Source: an uncultured Clostridia bacterium (GTDB lineage Bacteria; Bacillota; Clostridia; Oscillospirales; Oscillospiraceae). Taken from it: a stretch of DNA of 64,000 nucleotides. Shown here in pieces: positions 1-6,998 of the stretch (position 1 is its first letter; each line of letters begins with the position of its first letter). The notes below the pieces were generated by a model. It saw nothing but the letters and a program-made list of their open reading frames with translations, ran no database searches and had not been told where the DNA came from. The stretch spans positions 124,001 through 188,000 of the forward strand of contig CAMCKD010000001.1 in the NCBI GenBank assembly GCA_945875335.1, in the 5' to 3' direction. The translations under genes and the position numbers were made by a program.

Positions 1-207
1 TCCTGCACCAAGAATAACTGGTTTTATGTCCAATTCCTTGGACACTTTCAAGATGTGAGCAAGTTTTTCCGCACTGTTGGGAAAAGCCATAACCTCTGCA
101 GGGCCGCCAATGCGGAAGGAGGTATGTTTGCTGAGGGGTTCGGAAAAACGGAGCTTGATTTGGGGCAATTCTTGCGCTGCTTTTTCCTGAAAAGAGTTCA
201 ATTCCAC
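1..207 (-). CDS. murB: UDP-N-acetylenolpyruvoylglucosamine reductase, N-terminal part (runs off the window)
   Basis: Flavoenzyme that uses NADPH to reduce UDP-GlcNAc-enolpyruvate to UDP-MurNAc in cytoplasmic peptidoglycan precursor synthesis. Only the first 69 codons are present; the gene continues beyond position 1. Residues 29-37 read TSFRIGGPA, the conserved start of the MurB FAD-binding domain, followed by a stretch ending in VILGAG that leads to the expected GSN motif. The start is taken as GTG at 207 because GGAGG lies 8 nt upstream. The divergent or convergent context beyond the window cannot be seen. Identification rests on the FAD motif and spacing, so it is fairly secure although partial. 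Confidence 0.88.
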   Translation of the reverse strand, partial: MELNSFQEKAAQELPQIKLRFSEPLSKHTSFRIGGPAEVMAFPNSAEKLAHILKVSKELDIKPVILGAG

Positions 208-325
208 AATAAACGCCTCCGGGTGTAAAGTCCACATCAGTATATCATATTTACGCCCGTTGTGCAACAAGAAAAGGACTGCCCCGGAAAATGGGGCAAT
301 CCTTTTGGGTCTATTGCGGGAGCGA

Positions 326-712
326 TTATTTCTCCACGATCTCCAGCACTTCCATGGGGCAGGCCTTAGCGCAGATGCCGCAGGCAATGCACTTGGAGGC
401 GGGGCTCTCGGGCTTCAGAACCATGACCTTCATGGGGCAGGCCTCCACGCACTTGCCGCAGCCGACACAGTTCTTCTTGTTGATCATGTACACGCCGGTC
501 TTGGGATTCTGGGTGATGGCATTGTGCTCGCAGGCCTTCATGCACTTGCCGCACTGGATGCACACGTTGGGCTTGGCGCCGGTGCCCTTGGCGACGATTT
601 TCACACAGCTCCAATCCTGATTGAATTCCTTATAGAATGCTTCGGAGCACGCACGGACACATTGCAGACATGCCATACACTGAGAGTCTTTTTTAACAGA
701 GAGCTTTTTCAT
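326..712 (-). CDS. Small polyferredoxin with four 4Fe-4S motifs
   Basis: 128-residue cytoplasmic iron-sulfur protein, presumably an electron carrier. It contains four CxxCxxCxxxC motifs (beginning CMACLQC, CIQCGKC, CVGCGKC, CIACGIC), enough for up to four 4Fe-4S clusters; two-cluster ferredoxins have half this. Two motifs are followed by Pro as in bacterial 2[4Fe-4S] ferredoxins. No extra catalytic domain is present. The start at 712 is preceded by AAAGGAG; an in-frame upstream Met lacks a ribosome site. A sigma-A promoter lies at 765-793. Its redox partner cannot be told from the neighbours (murB and a lipoprotein gene). Family assignment is firm, role is not. Confidence 0.9.
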   Translation of the reverse strand: MKKLSVKKDSQCMACLQCVRACSEAFYKEFNQDWSCVKIVAKGTGAKPNVCIQCGKCMKACEHNAITQNPKTGVYMINKKNCVGCGKCVEACPMKVMVLKPESPASKCIACGICAKACPMEVLEIVEK

Positions 713-764
713 GGTAAAACGAACTCCTTTATGTTTTTTGAAAAATTTGAATTTTTCTTGTAAT

Positions 765-793
765 ATTATAAACGAAACATGAGAAAATAGCAA
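765..793 (-). promoter_or_regulatory. Sigma-A promoter for the polyferredoxin gene
   Basis: On the minus strand TTGCTA, a 17-nt spacer and a consensus TATAAT lie about 53-81 nt upstream of the ferredoxin start. Confidence 0.65.
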
Positions 794-904
794 TGGCTAA
801 ATTGCCGAAGTTTTCTGTCTTTTCAAAAAAGAATGATTTGGCAGAATGATTTCGGGGCCAAAGGGAATACTGAACATGAAACGAGAAAAATTTGGAGGGA
901 AAAC

Positions 905-1240
905 ATGAAATCTACAGTTCAACTGGTATGCGCCGTGGCGCTGATTGCAGCGCTGCTCTCCGGCTGCCGGACAAGAGCCCGAAACAATACCGCAACCAAC
1001 ATGACCACGCAGCCGACCACCATGCCCACCACTGCAATGACCACCATGCCGGAAACCCAGGTGACCACCCAGCCCACAACCAATACTACCACAGCGACCA
1101 CTGCCACCACCAACCCCAACAACGCAGCAACCGGCGATGACATCATCGGCGAAAACGCCTCCCGGGCCAATCCCAACGCCAGAGGCGGCATGACCGGACA
1201 GAATGGAACCGGAGTCGCTCCCGGCGGCGCAACAAGGTGA
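905..1240 (+). CDS. Thr-rich low-complexity lipoprotein, unknown function
   Basis: 111-residue predicted lipoprotein. A signal peptide (residues 1-20) ends in a lipobox LLSGC, with Cys21 as the lipidated residue. The mature chain begins with an Arg-containing segment, then about 55 residues built almost only of Thr, Met, Pro, Asn, Gln and Ala (TTQPTTMP-like units), and ends in a Gly/Asn-rich tail. Such Thr/Pro tracts act as wall-spanning spacers in other surface proteins, but no ligand-binding domain follows here. Start chosen at 905 because TTGGAGGG lies 7 nt upstream. No homologous family is recognised; it may tether or simply coat the membrane surface, which is inference. Confidence 0.75.
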   Translation: MKSTVQLVCAVALIAALLSGCRTRARNNTATNMTTQPTTMPTTAMTTMPETQVTTQPTTNTTTATTATTNPNNAATGDDIIGENASRANPNARGGMTGQNGTGVAPGGATR

Positions 1241-1296
1241 ATTACGTCAGCTTGCCGCATCATCTGCAGCAAGCTGATGACTACATGGTTTTACGA

Positions 1297-2175
1297 TCAA
1301 AGCACTGTCACATATCGGTTAATTTTCTTTTGGGTCTTCCTCGCCGCTTCCACCGCTGCCTGGACAAAATCCATTTCCTCATACTCCTGCTCCTTCCAGG
1401 CACAGGTGATGGAGCTGCCGACGCAGACCACCGCCCCGTGGCCAAGGCTGCTGAAGCCATAGGAGGCATTCTTCGCATTGGCGCCGGACACATCCAGGCC
1501 GTCGATGAGCATGAACAGCTGGGGATATTTGGCGCGGAGCATTTTCAGGCTGTCACCTGCCGTGGCAGAAGCGGCAATTCCGATTCTGGAATAGCCGTAC
1601 TTCCCCACCGTGCTTCCTCCGAATCGATTGACATAATCAGCAGCAGCCGTATGTACCATTCTGGAACCGGCAAGCAGATCCTGAATTTCCGAGGAGGATC
1701 TATTGGGAGAGCGAACCGCCACAAACAAATCCTTTTTCTGATTTTCACAGTAAGGCAGGAAGGGTTTGATGATTTCGCTGCCAAAATAGCCGGAAATCAA
1801 TATTCCGTCGCATTGGAGCTTGCTTTGCTCCCCCCAGATACGTTCAGCCCAATGCTTTGCAGCCAGGCTCGAAGAGATTCCATAGGCATCCAGCAAAACG
1901 TAAAAGCCCAGAGCTGCGGCCTGCTTCATCAGACGGGAGAGCACCATCATGCCGTTTTCTTCCAACAACAAAAAGCTCATCAAGCTGAATCGGACAGCCA
2001 CCGCCTCTCCTTTCAAACCGATCAGAAGCCGGGAAGCAAAGTCCTCATAGGCATCGCAACGATCCTGGCGGCATTCCGTCACCTGGGGCGGAAGCATTTC
2101 CGGCTCTACAGAAAGCGTAACCATCAGGGTATTGTTCAATTTCTTCATTTTCGTCTGCAACGAATCCACCGACAT
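1297..2175 (-). CDS. OMP-decarboxylase-like TIM-barrel protein lacking the catalytic lysine
   Basis: 292 residues resembling the long (type 2) orotidine 5'-phosphate decarboxylase family: a strand-helix series with VLLDAYG (94-99), DGILISGYFG, FVAVRSPN and a C-terminal IGIAASATAG/LIDGLD region that match the order of barrel strands in PyrF. Active PyrF needs a DxK...D motif; here the DxK position reads D96-A97-Y98, so the proton-donating Lys is absent and several phosphate-site residues look altered. It is therefore probably not a working decarboxylase; a degenerate paralogue or a protein with another ligand is more likely. GGGGAG precedes the ATG at 2175. Neighbours give no pathway clue. Confidence 0.6.
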   Translation of the reverse strand: MSVDSLQTKMKKLNNTLMVTLSVEPEMLPPQVTECRQDRCDAYEDFASRLLIGLKGEAVAVRFSLMSFLLLEENGMMVLSRLMKQAAALGFYVLLDAYGISSSLAAKHWAERIWGEQSKLQCDGILISGYFGSEIIKPFLPYCENQKKDLFVAVRSPNRSSSEIQDLLAGSRMVHTAAADYVNRFGGSTVGKYGYSRIGIAASATAGDSLKMLRAKYPQLFMLIDGLDVSGANAKNASYGFSSLGHGAVVCVGSSITCAWKEQEYEEMDFVQAAVEAARKTQKKINRYVTVL

Positions 2176-2313
2176 CGAAATCCGCTCCCCGCTTCTTTTT
2201 CAGTATCCGTCAACTGATAAAAACAGTATAACACATTTTTCCAAAGGTGTACAGGAAGAAAACAGAATTTTTCGCTTTTGGGGAGGCATAATAGAAATGC
2301 AGGGGGTGATAGC

Positions 2314-2496
2314 ATGGATTTGAAAGCAATCGCAGTATCCGCAGGCCTTGGCGCCGCTGCTGGAATGGTAGCCGTACTGGCAATGCCCCGCAGCAATCCG
2401 ACCCGGAAGCTGGCAGCCAAAGCAGCCAACAAGGTGGAGGATCTGGCCTGGAAGGTTTCGGATACCATTACGGACAAGATGGACTTAGATATGTAG
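2314..2496 (+). CDS. Small YtxH-like membrane-associated protein
   Basis: 60 residues. The N-terminal half (IAVSAGLGAAAGMVAVLAM) is one Gly/Ala-rich hydrophobic segment with glycine-zipper spacing, followed by a basic, amphipathic helix (NPTRKLAAKAANKVEDLAWK). This plan recalls YtxH/gas-vesicle-like small envelope proteins. A strong site AGGGGGTGA lies 5 nt before the ATG at 2314; upstream in-frame ATG at 2278 lacks one. Downstream is a hairpin-forming inverted repeat. A protein of similar plan is encoded at 36089-36343. Function unknown. Confidence 0.7.
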   Translation: MDLKAIAVSAGLGAAAGMVAVLAMPRSNPTRKLAAKAANKVEDLAWKVSDTITDKMDLDM

Positions 2497-2497
2497 C

Positions 2498-2534
2498 AAC
2501 TACAGGTTGCTATCTCAAAAAGCAACCCGTAGTT
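2498..2534 (+). terminator. Hairpin after the small membrane protein gene
   Basis: Inverted repeat with 14-nt arms (AACTACAGGTTGCT and AGCAACCCGTAGTT, one mismatch) starting 2 nt after the stop codon. No clear T-run follows, so it may be a weak terminator or an mRNA-stabilising hairpin. Confidence 0.45.
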
Positions 2535-2593
2535 ACCTTTCCTCAGCAACTACTCTACAAAATGAATCAGTCCAATTTAACAGCCCATTTTGA

Positions 2594-2631
2594 AAAACTC
2601 GGCAGAAACCATTCCGTTTCTGCCGAGTTTT
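2594..2631 (-). terminator. Terminator of tRNA-Ser
   Basis: Perfect 16-nt arms (AAAACTCGGCAGAAAC and its complement) around a 6-nt loop directly after the tRNA 3' end; A/T tracts on both sides would permit termination in either direction. Confidence 0.75.
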
Positions 2632-2722
2632 GGCGGAGAGTCAGGGATTTGAACCCTGGCGACATTATTCATGCCCTACGAGATTTCGAGTCACGCCTCT
2701 TCGACCACTTGAGTAACTCTCC
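2631..2722 (-). tRNA. tRNA-Ser (anticodon CGA)
   Basis: 92-nt class II tRNA. GGAGAGT acceptor pairs with ACTCTCC, followed by G and an encoded CCA. The D arm, a long variable arm (GGCAT/ATGTC stem) and a T arm CAGGG-TTCAAAT-CCCTG are clear. The anticodon loop is CTCGAAA, giving anticodon CGA for UCG codons. The anticodon stem CGTGA/TCTCG carries one T-T mismatch at its middle pair. A terminator hairpin follows. Confidence 0.93.
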
Positions 2723-2761
2723 GTACATGCCAGGTTATTATACCAGCCGGAACAGAAAAAA

Positions 2762-3040
2762 TCAAGTTGTTTCGCAGGATTCTGGGTTCTTTTTCGCAAG
2801 CTCCAAAACGAGCCTCACCTTTTCACAAATGACGGGATAGTTTTCCCGCAGGTGGGGACGGAGGCAGTTGGTGCAGTTTTTGATGCCGGTTTTGGTATAG
2901 GTGAAATTTCCGCCGCATTTGTCCCCCAGAGCGTATAGGGGGCAGTAGCAGAAGAGACAGCTGAAGGTCTCGGGGTTTGCATTGGGGTGGCAGGGAAAGT
3001 ATTCGCATTCCCGATTCTGGAAAAAGTCATAATGGCTCAT
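2762..3040 (-). CDS. Cysteine-rich small domain protein
   Basis: 92-residue protein with eight or more cysteines: CEYFPCH, FSCLFCYCPLY, DKCGG, CTNCLRPH. The spacing and the motif FCYCPLYALGDKCGG match the cysteine-rich small domain family (PF04071 as I remember it), thought to bind metal and sometimes attached to cobalamin-related proteins. Here it stands alone. It is cytoplasmic by lack of a signal or membrane segment. It is transcribed away from the DUF188 gene at 3114. The specific role is unknown. Confidence 0.75.
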   Translation of the reverse strand: MSHYDFFQNRECEYFPCHPNANPETFSCLFCYCPLYALGDKCGGNFTYTKTGIKNCTNCLRPHLRENYPVICEKVRLVLELAKKNPESCETT

Positions 3041-3113
3041 GGCTACGCCTCATTTCATTTTTCTTTGCATTACTGGCCTGGATGTGTTATACTCATCAAA
3101 AAGGAGTGGGAGC

Positions 3114-3551
3114 ATGCGTGTGCTGATCGATGGGGACGGCTGTCCCGTGGTGGATATTGCGGTAGAGCTTTGCCGAAAGCGGAATGTACATTGTCTTTTG
3201 TTGTGCGACACTGCCCATGAATTCCATCGGGAAGGCGCTGAGACACTGACCTTTGACAAAGGGGCCGACAGTGTGGACTTTGCCCTGGTCAACCGGGTAC
3301 AAACCGGCGACTTGGTCATCACCCAGGATTATGGGCTGGCCAGCATGTGCCTTGCCAGAAATGCCCGGGTACTGCACCAGGACGGATGGGAATACACCGC
3401 CTGGAACATGGACGGGCTTCTGCTTCAGCGGCATACCTCCAAGAAATTCCGCTTATCTGGAGGAAGAATGAAAGCCATTCCAAAGCGGACAGAGCAGCAG
3501 AACAGCGCCTTTCGGGCGGCAATGGAAGCAGTGCTGGACGAGATCGGTTAA
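3114..3551 (+). CDS. YaiI/YqxD family (DUF188) protein
   Basis: 145-residue cytoplasmic protein. N-terminal MRVLIDGDGCPV, the central FDKGADSVDFALVNRV and DLVITQDYGLASMCL are hallmarks of the YaiI/YqxD family, whose PIN-like fold with clustered Asp residues suggests a metal-dependent nuclease, though no activity is established. Start at 3114 is supported by AAGGAG 8 nt upstream. Its stop overlaps the stop of the converging pseudouridine synthase gene by 4 nt. Confidence 0.88.
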   Translation: MRVLIDGDGCPVVDIAVELCRKRNVHCLLLCDTAHEFHREGAETLTFDKGADSVDFALVNRVQTGDLVITQDYGLASMCLARNARVLHQDGWEYTAWNMDGLLLQRHTSKKFRLSGGRMKAIPKRTEQQNSAFRAAMEAVLDEIG

Positions 3552-4183
3552 AACAGATTCCAGGGAAACCCCTCCGGCGGGTCATGGCGAAACTCCATCC
3601 ATTCGTGGCTTCGGGGATGATGGAATCCAATGGATTGAGAGAACAGAGCGATTTCGCAGGGGTCATCCAGGGTAGAATATTTCCGCTCTCCCACCAGAGG
3701 ATATCCCCGGCTGGCAAACTGCACCCGAATCTGATGGGTTCTGCCGGTATGGAGTTGGATTTCCACCTTGCTGAGATCGGAATTGGAGGCCAACACCCGA
3801 TAGCTGAGGCTGGCAGGCTGAATCCCCTTGCCAGGCTCCGCGGCAACGTAGGTCATTTTCCGTGCCTTGTCCCGGCCCAAAAGGTCTTCCAAGGTGTCGT
3901 TGGTCTTTGCCGGAACACCATGCACCACGGCATAATACTTCTTTTGAAAGCTCCCCTCCCGTATCTGACGGGACAGATCCGATGCCGCCGCGGGATTCCG
4001 GGCCAGCACCATCAAGCCGCTGACCACGCGATCCAGCCGGTGCACCGTGCGGATGTCACCCACGGGTTCACCCAATTGGAAACGCAGCAGCTCCGGCAAG
4101 CCACCGGGTTCATCGGTGGAAAGCACCCGGGCCGGTTTGACGCAGACCAGGATATCCACATCCTGCCAGCAGATTTCTATCAC
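3548..4183 (-). CDS. RluA-family RNA pseudouridine synthase
   Basis: Isomerises specific uridines in rRNA or tRNA to pseudouridine. The catalytic motif HRLDRVVSG holds the nucleophilic Asp51, and LHTGRTHQIRVQFASRGYPLVGE is the conserved C-terminal RluA block. The length (211 residues) fits a catalytic domain with no S4 domain. I chose GTG at 4183, preceded by AAAGAGGTGG, since translation then begins just before the conserved IEICWQDVDILVCVKP strand; an ATG at 4222 would add 13 residues. The target uridine cannot be told from sequence. Confidence 0.88.
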   Translation of the reverse strand: MIEICWQDVDILVCVKPARVLSTDEPGGLPELLRFQLGEPVGDIRTVHRLDRVVSGLMVLARNPAAASDLSRQIREGSFQKKYYAVVHGVPAKTNDTLEDLLGRDKARKMTYVAAEPGKGIQPASLSYRVLASNSDLSKVEIQLHTGRTHQIRVQFASRGYPLVGERKYSTLDDPCEIALFSQSIGFHHPRSHEWMEFRHDPPEGFPWNLF

Positions 4184-4250
4184 CCATACCACCTCTTTCC
4201 TACATTCTATCAGAAAAACCATAGTACTTCAAGCCTTTGGAGGTTTAACC

Positions 4251-5195
4251 ATGAAAATTGTCATTCTGGATGGTGCCGCCCTGAATCCCGGCGACTTGAG
4301 CTGGGAAGCACTGAATCAGTTCGGAGAATACACCGTCTACCCTCGCACAGACAGTGACCGGGAGGCGATTCAGCGGATTGGCACTTCCGAAATTGTCCTC
4401 ACCAACAAGACCCCAATTACCAAAACCATACTGGATGCCTGTCCCAGCATCCGCTACATCGGTGTACTGGCCACAGGCTACAATGTGGTGGATTGCCAGG
4501 CAGCCAGGGATCGGGGCATCCCCGTCACCAACGTACCCAGCTACGGAACCGCTGCCGTGGCCCAGTATACCATGGCACTGCTGCTGGAAATCTGCCATCA
4601 AATCGGGCTGCATGATGAAGCCGTCCATCAGGGACAGTGGGAGCGCTCCCCTGTGTTCTCCTTCTGGCTCACTCCTCAATCCGAACTGGCTGGGAAAACC
4701 ATGGGCATCATCGGTCTGGGCAGAATCGGCACCGGCGTTGCAAAGCTGGCCCAGGCCTTCGGAATGCGGGTCATCGCCCACTCCCGTACCCCGAAGGAAG
4801 GGATCGCCTGTGTGGACTTGGACACCCTGCTCTCCCAGTCGGATGTGGTCTCCCTCCACTGCCCTCTTTTCCCCCAAACCCAGCGCCTCATTCGCAGGGA
4901 GACGCTGGATAAAATGAAGGATGGGGCGATTTTGCTGAACACCTCCCGGGGTGGTCTGCTGGACGAAGTGGATGTTGCCCAGGCACTGGCATCCGGCAAG
5001 CTTCGCTTTGCAGCAGTGGATGTGGTATCCCAGGAGCCGATTTTAGCCTCCAATCCCCTGCTTCATGCCCCCAACTGCATCATCACCCCTCACATGGCCT
5101 GGGCACCGGTGGAGAGCCGCCAGCGGCTGATGGATTGCGTTGTGAAGAATTTGAAAGCCTTCCTTTCCGGGACGCCGGAGAACGTGGTGAATTAA
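4251..5195 (+). CDS. D-isomer-specific 2-hydroxyacid dehydrogenase (glycerate/hydroxypyruvate type)
   Basis: 314-residue NAD-dependent oxidoreductase interconverting 2-oxoacids and D-2-hydroxyacids. The Rossmann motif GLGRIG is at 155-160; the catalytic trio is Arg233 (NTSRGG), Glu262 (SQEP) and His281 (TPHMAW). VLATGYNVVD and YGTAAVAQYTMALLLE resemble glycerate dehydrogenase (HprA) more than lactate dehydrogenase, so glycerate or hydroxypyruvate is the likely substrate. GGAGG lies 7 nt before ATG 4251. It is divergent from the pseudouridine synthase gene and its stop overlaps that of a converging small gene. Confidence 0.9.
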   Translation: MKIVILDGAALNPGDLSWEALNQFGEYTVYPRTDSDREAIQRIGTSEIVLTNKTPITKTILDACPSIRYIGVLATGYNVVDCQAARDRGIPVTNVPSYGTAAVAQYTMALLLEICHQIGLHDEAVHQGQWERSPVFSFWLTPQSELAGKTMGIIGLGRIGTGVAKLAQAFGMRVIAHSRTPKEGIACVDLDTLLSQSDVVSLHCPLFPQTQRLIRRETLDKMKDGAILLNTSRGGLLDEVDVAQALASGKLRFAAVDVVSQEPILASNPLLHAPNCIITPHMAWAPVESRQRLMDCVVKNLKAFLSGTPENVVN

Positions 5196-5422
5196 TGCTT
5201 GTTCTTTTTGTCAAACAGCATGGCAATCCCAACGCCCCCCAACACCAGGAACATGGCAGAGGCCAGCGGATTGGGGGCATGCTTCACCAAACCCTTTGCA
5301 AGATGGATGCTGCTCCCCTGGGGCGGTGAGCCATTCCAGGCAGCAGCGCCGGTTCGCACGCCAAACAGGGCCATCACAACCAGCACCGCCGCACAAATCA
5401 GACAGATCACCCGTTTTTCCAT
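5192..5422 (-). CDS. Small membrane protein, two predicted helices
   Basis: 76 residues with hydrophobic segments at about 5-22 (VICLICAAVLVVMALFGV) and 51-68 (ASAMFLVLGGVGIAMLF), separated by a polar loop and ending in DKKNKH. No family is recognised. The start at 5422 has GGGAGG about 11 nt upstream; an upstream ATG at 5467 is less likely. The 3' end overlaps the dehydrogenase stop codon by 4 nt in convergent orientation. Function unknown. Confidence 0.6.
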   Translation of the reverse strand: MEKRVICLICAAVLVVMALFGVRTGAAAWNGSPPQGSSIHLAKGLVKHAPNPLASAMFLVLGGVGIAMLFDKKNKH

Positions 5423-5699
5423 ATTATCCGAATCCTCCCTTGTGTGATTTCGGATTTCAGTATACATGCCCCAGCCGCGGAAAAAGGTCTAACGGTCACT
5501 GCTCCATCGGGAATCGAACGCCCTTCTGCGCCTGCTTCCCGCATAATGAGCGCCGACATTCTGCGAAAGCTGGCCAGCTGTCCCGAAGTGTTTCTAACAG
5601 GGGGAAAACTTTTGTTAGACTCCGCTTTTTTATCTGAACACAGTGCAAAACCCATAAGATTGTTTGAATTATTATGAATCAAGGAGGGGAAGCTCTACA

Positions 5700-6209
5700 A
5701 TGTATGAAACCAATCGATTGCAATTGAAGCATCCTGTTTTTTCAGACTGGGAAGGGATGTACCACAATCTGTGGCGTCACCCGGAATCCGCAAAGTACAT
5801 GCTCTGGAATGTGACTACCAGCGACGAAGATGCCCAGGAACGGATGCGCCGCTCCATTGCCTTTCAGGAAGGGAAGCCTGCCTGGTTTGTTTACGAAAAG
5901 AGCAGCGGTGAACCCATAGGCTTTGCCGGGTTCCGTGAATTTGCTCCTGGGGTCTTTGAGGACACCGGCATTGCTGTCGGCCCCGCCTTCGTGGGGAAAG
6001 GGTACGGAAAAGAAATCCTGAATCTGCTCACCCGGATCGCAAAAAAGGAATACGGCGCCGTGCGGTTTATCGCCTCCTGCCGCAGCGAAAATCAAGCCTC
6101 CAAAGGGATGATTCTTGGCTGTGGATTCCGATTCACCCATCAGGAAAATCGAATTGACCACCGGGACGAAACACCCTACGTCCTGGAATTCTACGAAAAA
6201 GCACTATAA
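5700..6209 (+). CDS. GNAT family N-acetyltransferase (RimJ/RimL-like)
   Basis: 169 residues. The opening YETNRLQLKH and the acetyl-CoA-binding segment VGPAFVGKGYGKEILNLL (V/I-x-G-x-G-x-G/A pattern at about 97-108) place it with RimJ/RimL-type acetyltransferases that modify protein N-termini or small molecules. SCRSENQASKGMILGCGF corresponds to the usual N-x-x-S-x-x-v-l-e-k-l-G-F motif 'B'. Substrate unknown. Start 5700 is preceded by AAGGAGGGG. A single-gene unit followed by a palindromic element and a terminator. Confidence 0.85.
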   Translation: MYETNRLQLKHPVFSDWEGMYHNLWRHPESAKYMLWNVTTSDEDAQERMRRSIAFQEGKPAWFVYEKSSGEPIGFAGFREFAPGVFEDTGIAVGPAFVGKGYGKEILNLLTRIAKKEYGAVRFIASCRSENQASKGMILGCGFRFTHQENRIDHRDETPYVLEFYEKAL

Positions 6210-6229
6210 TACTATTCTTTGACTAAAAC

Positions 6230-6343
6230 CTCACAATCTTTTCGGTCTGATTTGTGTAAAACTGCGTTGTCGTCTTTGCTTGGCGTCAGCCAAGCTGCAC
6301 GTCGCCTTGTTTTGCGCAAATCATCCTCGGAAATCTTTGTGAG
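6230..6343. repeat. 114-nt imperfect palindrome between the GNAT gene and ysxC
   Basis: The two halves are near-complementary over their whole length: outer CTCACAA/TTGTGAG, then TTTC, TGATTTG and AAAAC blocks, and an apical GCTTGGC-GTCA-GCCAAGC hairpin. Both halves carry small mismatched bulges. It encodes nothing convincing. It could be a non-autonomous mobile element or a structured RNA. Confidence 0.6.
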
Positions 6344-6369
6344 CTTTCAATCAGATAATAGAATAAAAC

Positions 6370-6405
6370 GTCCTTGCAGCCTGAGTGCCGCAAGGACATT
6401 TTTTC
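6370..6405. terminator. Bidirectional terminator between GNAT gene and ysxC
   Basis: GTCCTTGC and GCAAGGAC form an 8-bp stem around a 12-nt loop, followed by ATTTTTTCT on the plus strand and GTTTTATTC on the minus strand; it serves the converging gene ends. Confidence 0.7.
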
Positions 6406-6986
6406 TATTCTACTGCTTGCAGAATCAGCTTCACCAGTGCATCCCTTCCGTCCCCTTTTTCGGCGGAGAACGGAATGATGGGGCAGCTGTCGGGAAGCAC
6501 CAAATCCTCCCGGATGGTTTTCAGATTGGGCTCCAGCTCACTTTTTTTCAGCTTGTCCATCTTGTTTGCCACCACCACAAAGGGGCAGCCGGAATCCAAA
6601 AACCAGCGGGCCATGGTCACGTCATTGTTGGTGGGAGGATGTCGGTAGTCCACAATCAGCACCCCCAGGGTAATCCGATTGGCGGCGAAGTAGTCCTCCA
6701 TCAGCTTGCCCCAGCGCGCTTTCTCGCTCTGGGACACCTTGGCAAAGCCATAACCGGGCAAATCTACCAGGTAGCACTTTTTGTCCAAGGTGAAATAATT
6801 CACATGGATGGTCTTGCCGGGCTTATCTCCCACCCGGGCGAAATTCTTCCGCTGCAAAAGCCGATTGATGACAGAGGACTTGCCCACATTGGACTTCCCA
6901 GCGAAAGCAATCTCCGGCAGCCGGGCGGCAGGAAAATCTTTGACAGATGCGGCGGAAATCAGGAATTCCACATTCTGGAAATTCAT
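6405..6986 (-). CDS. ysxC: Ribosome biogenesis GTP-binding protein YsxC/EngB
   Basis: 193-residue GTPase needed for 50S subunit assembly. G1 P-loop AGKSNVGKSS (29-38), G3 DLPGYG and G4 NKMDK are intact, and the short length with no accessory domain fits EngB. It is the last gene of the tig-clpP-clpX-lon-ysxC run; the lon-ysxC pairing is conserved in Bacillus and Clostridia. Only 12 nt separate it from lon. Confidence 0.96.
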   Translation of the reverse strand: MNFQNVEFLISAASVKDFPAARLPEIAFAGKSNVGKSSVINRLLQRKNFARVGDKPGKTIHVNYFTLDKKCYLVDLPGYGFAKVSQSEKARWGKLMEDYFAANRITLGVLIVDYRHPPTNNDVTMARWFLDSGCPFVVVANKMDKLKKSELEPNLKTIREDLVLPDSCPIIPFSAEKGDGRDALVKLILQAVE

Positions 6987-6998
6987 GGCTCTCCTCCC

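Noticed and set aside
5490..5600. tRNA-like stretch on the minus strand with a GTTCGATTCC T-loop
   Set aside because: Only the T-loop fits; no matching acceptor stem, anticodon arm or CCA could be found, so it is at most a remnant.
5407..5699. Possible small genes on either strand between the small membrane protein and the GNAT gene
   Set aside because: Neither reading has a ribosome site, recognisable domain or biased composition.
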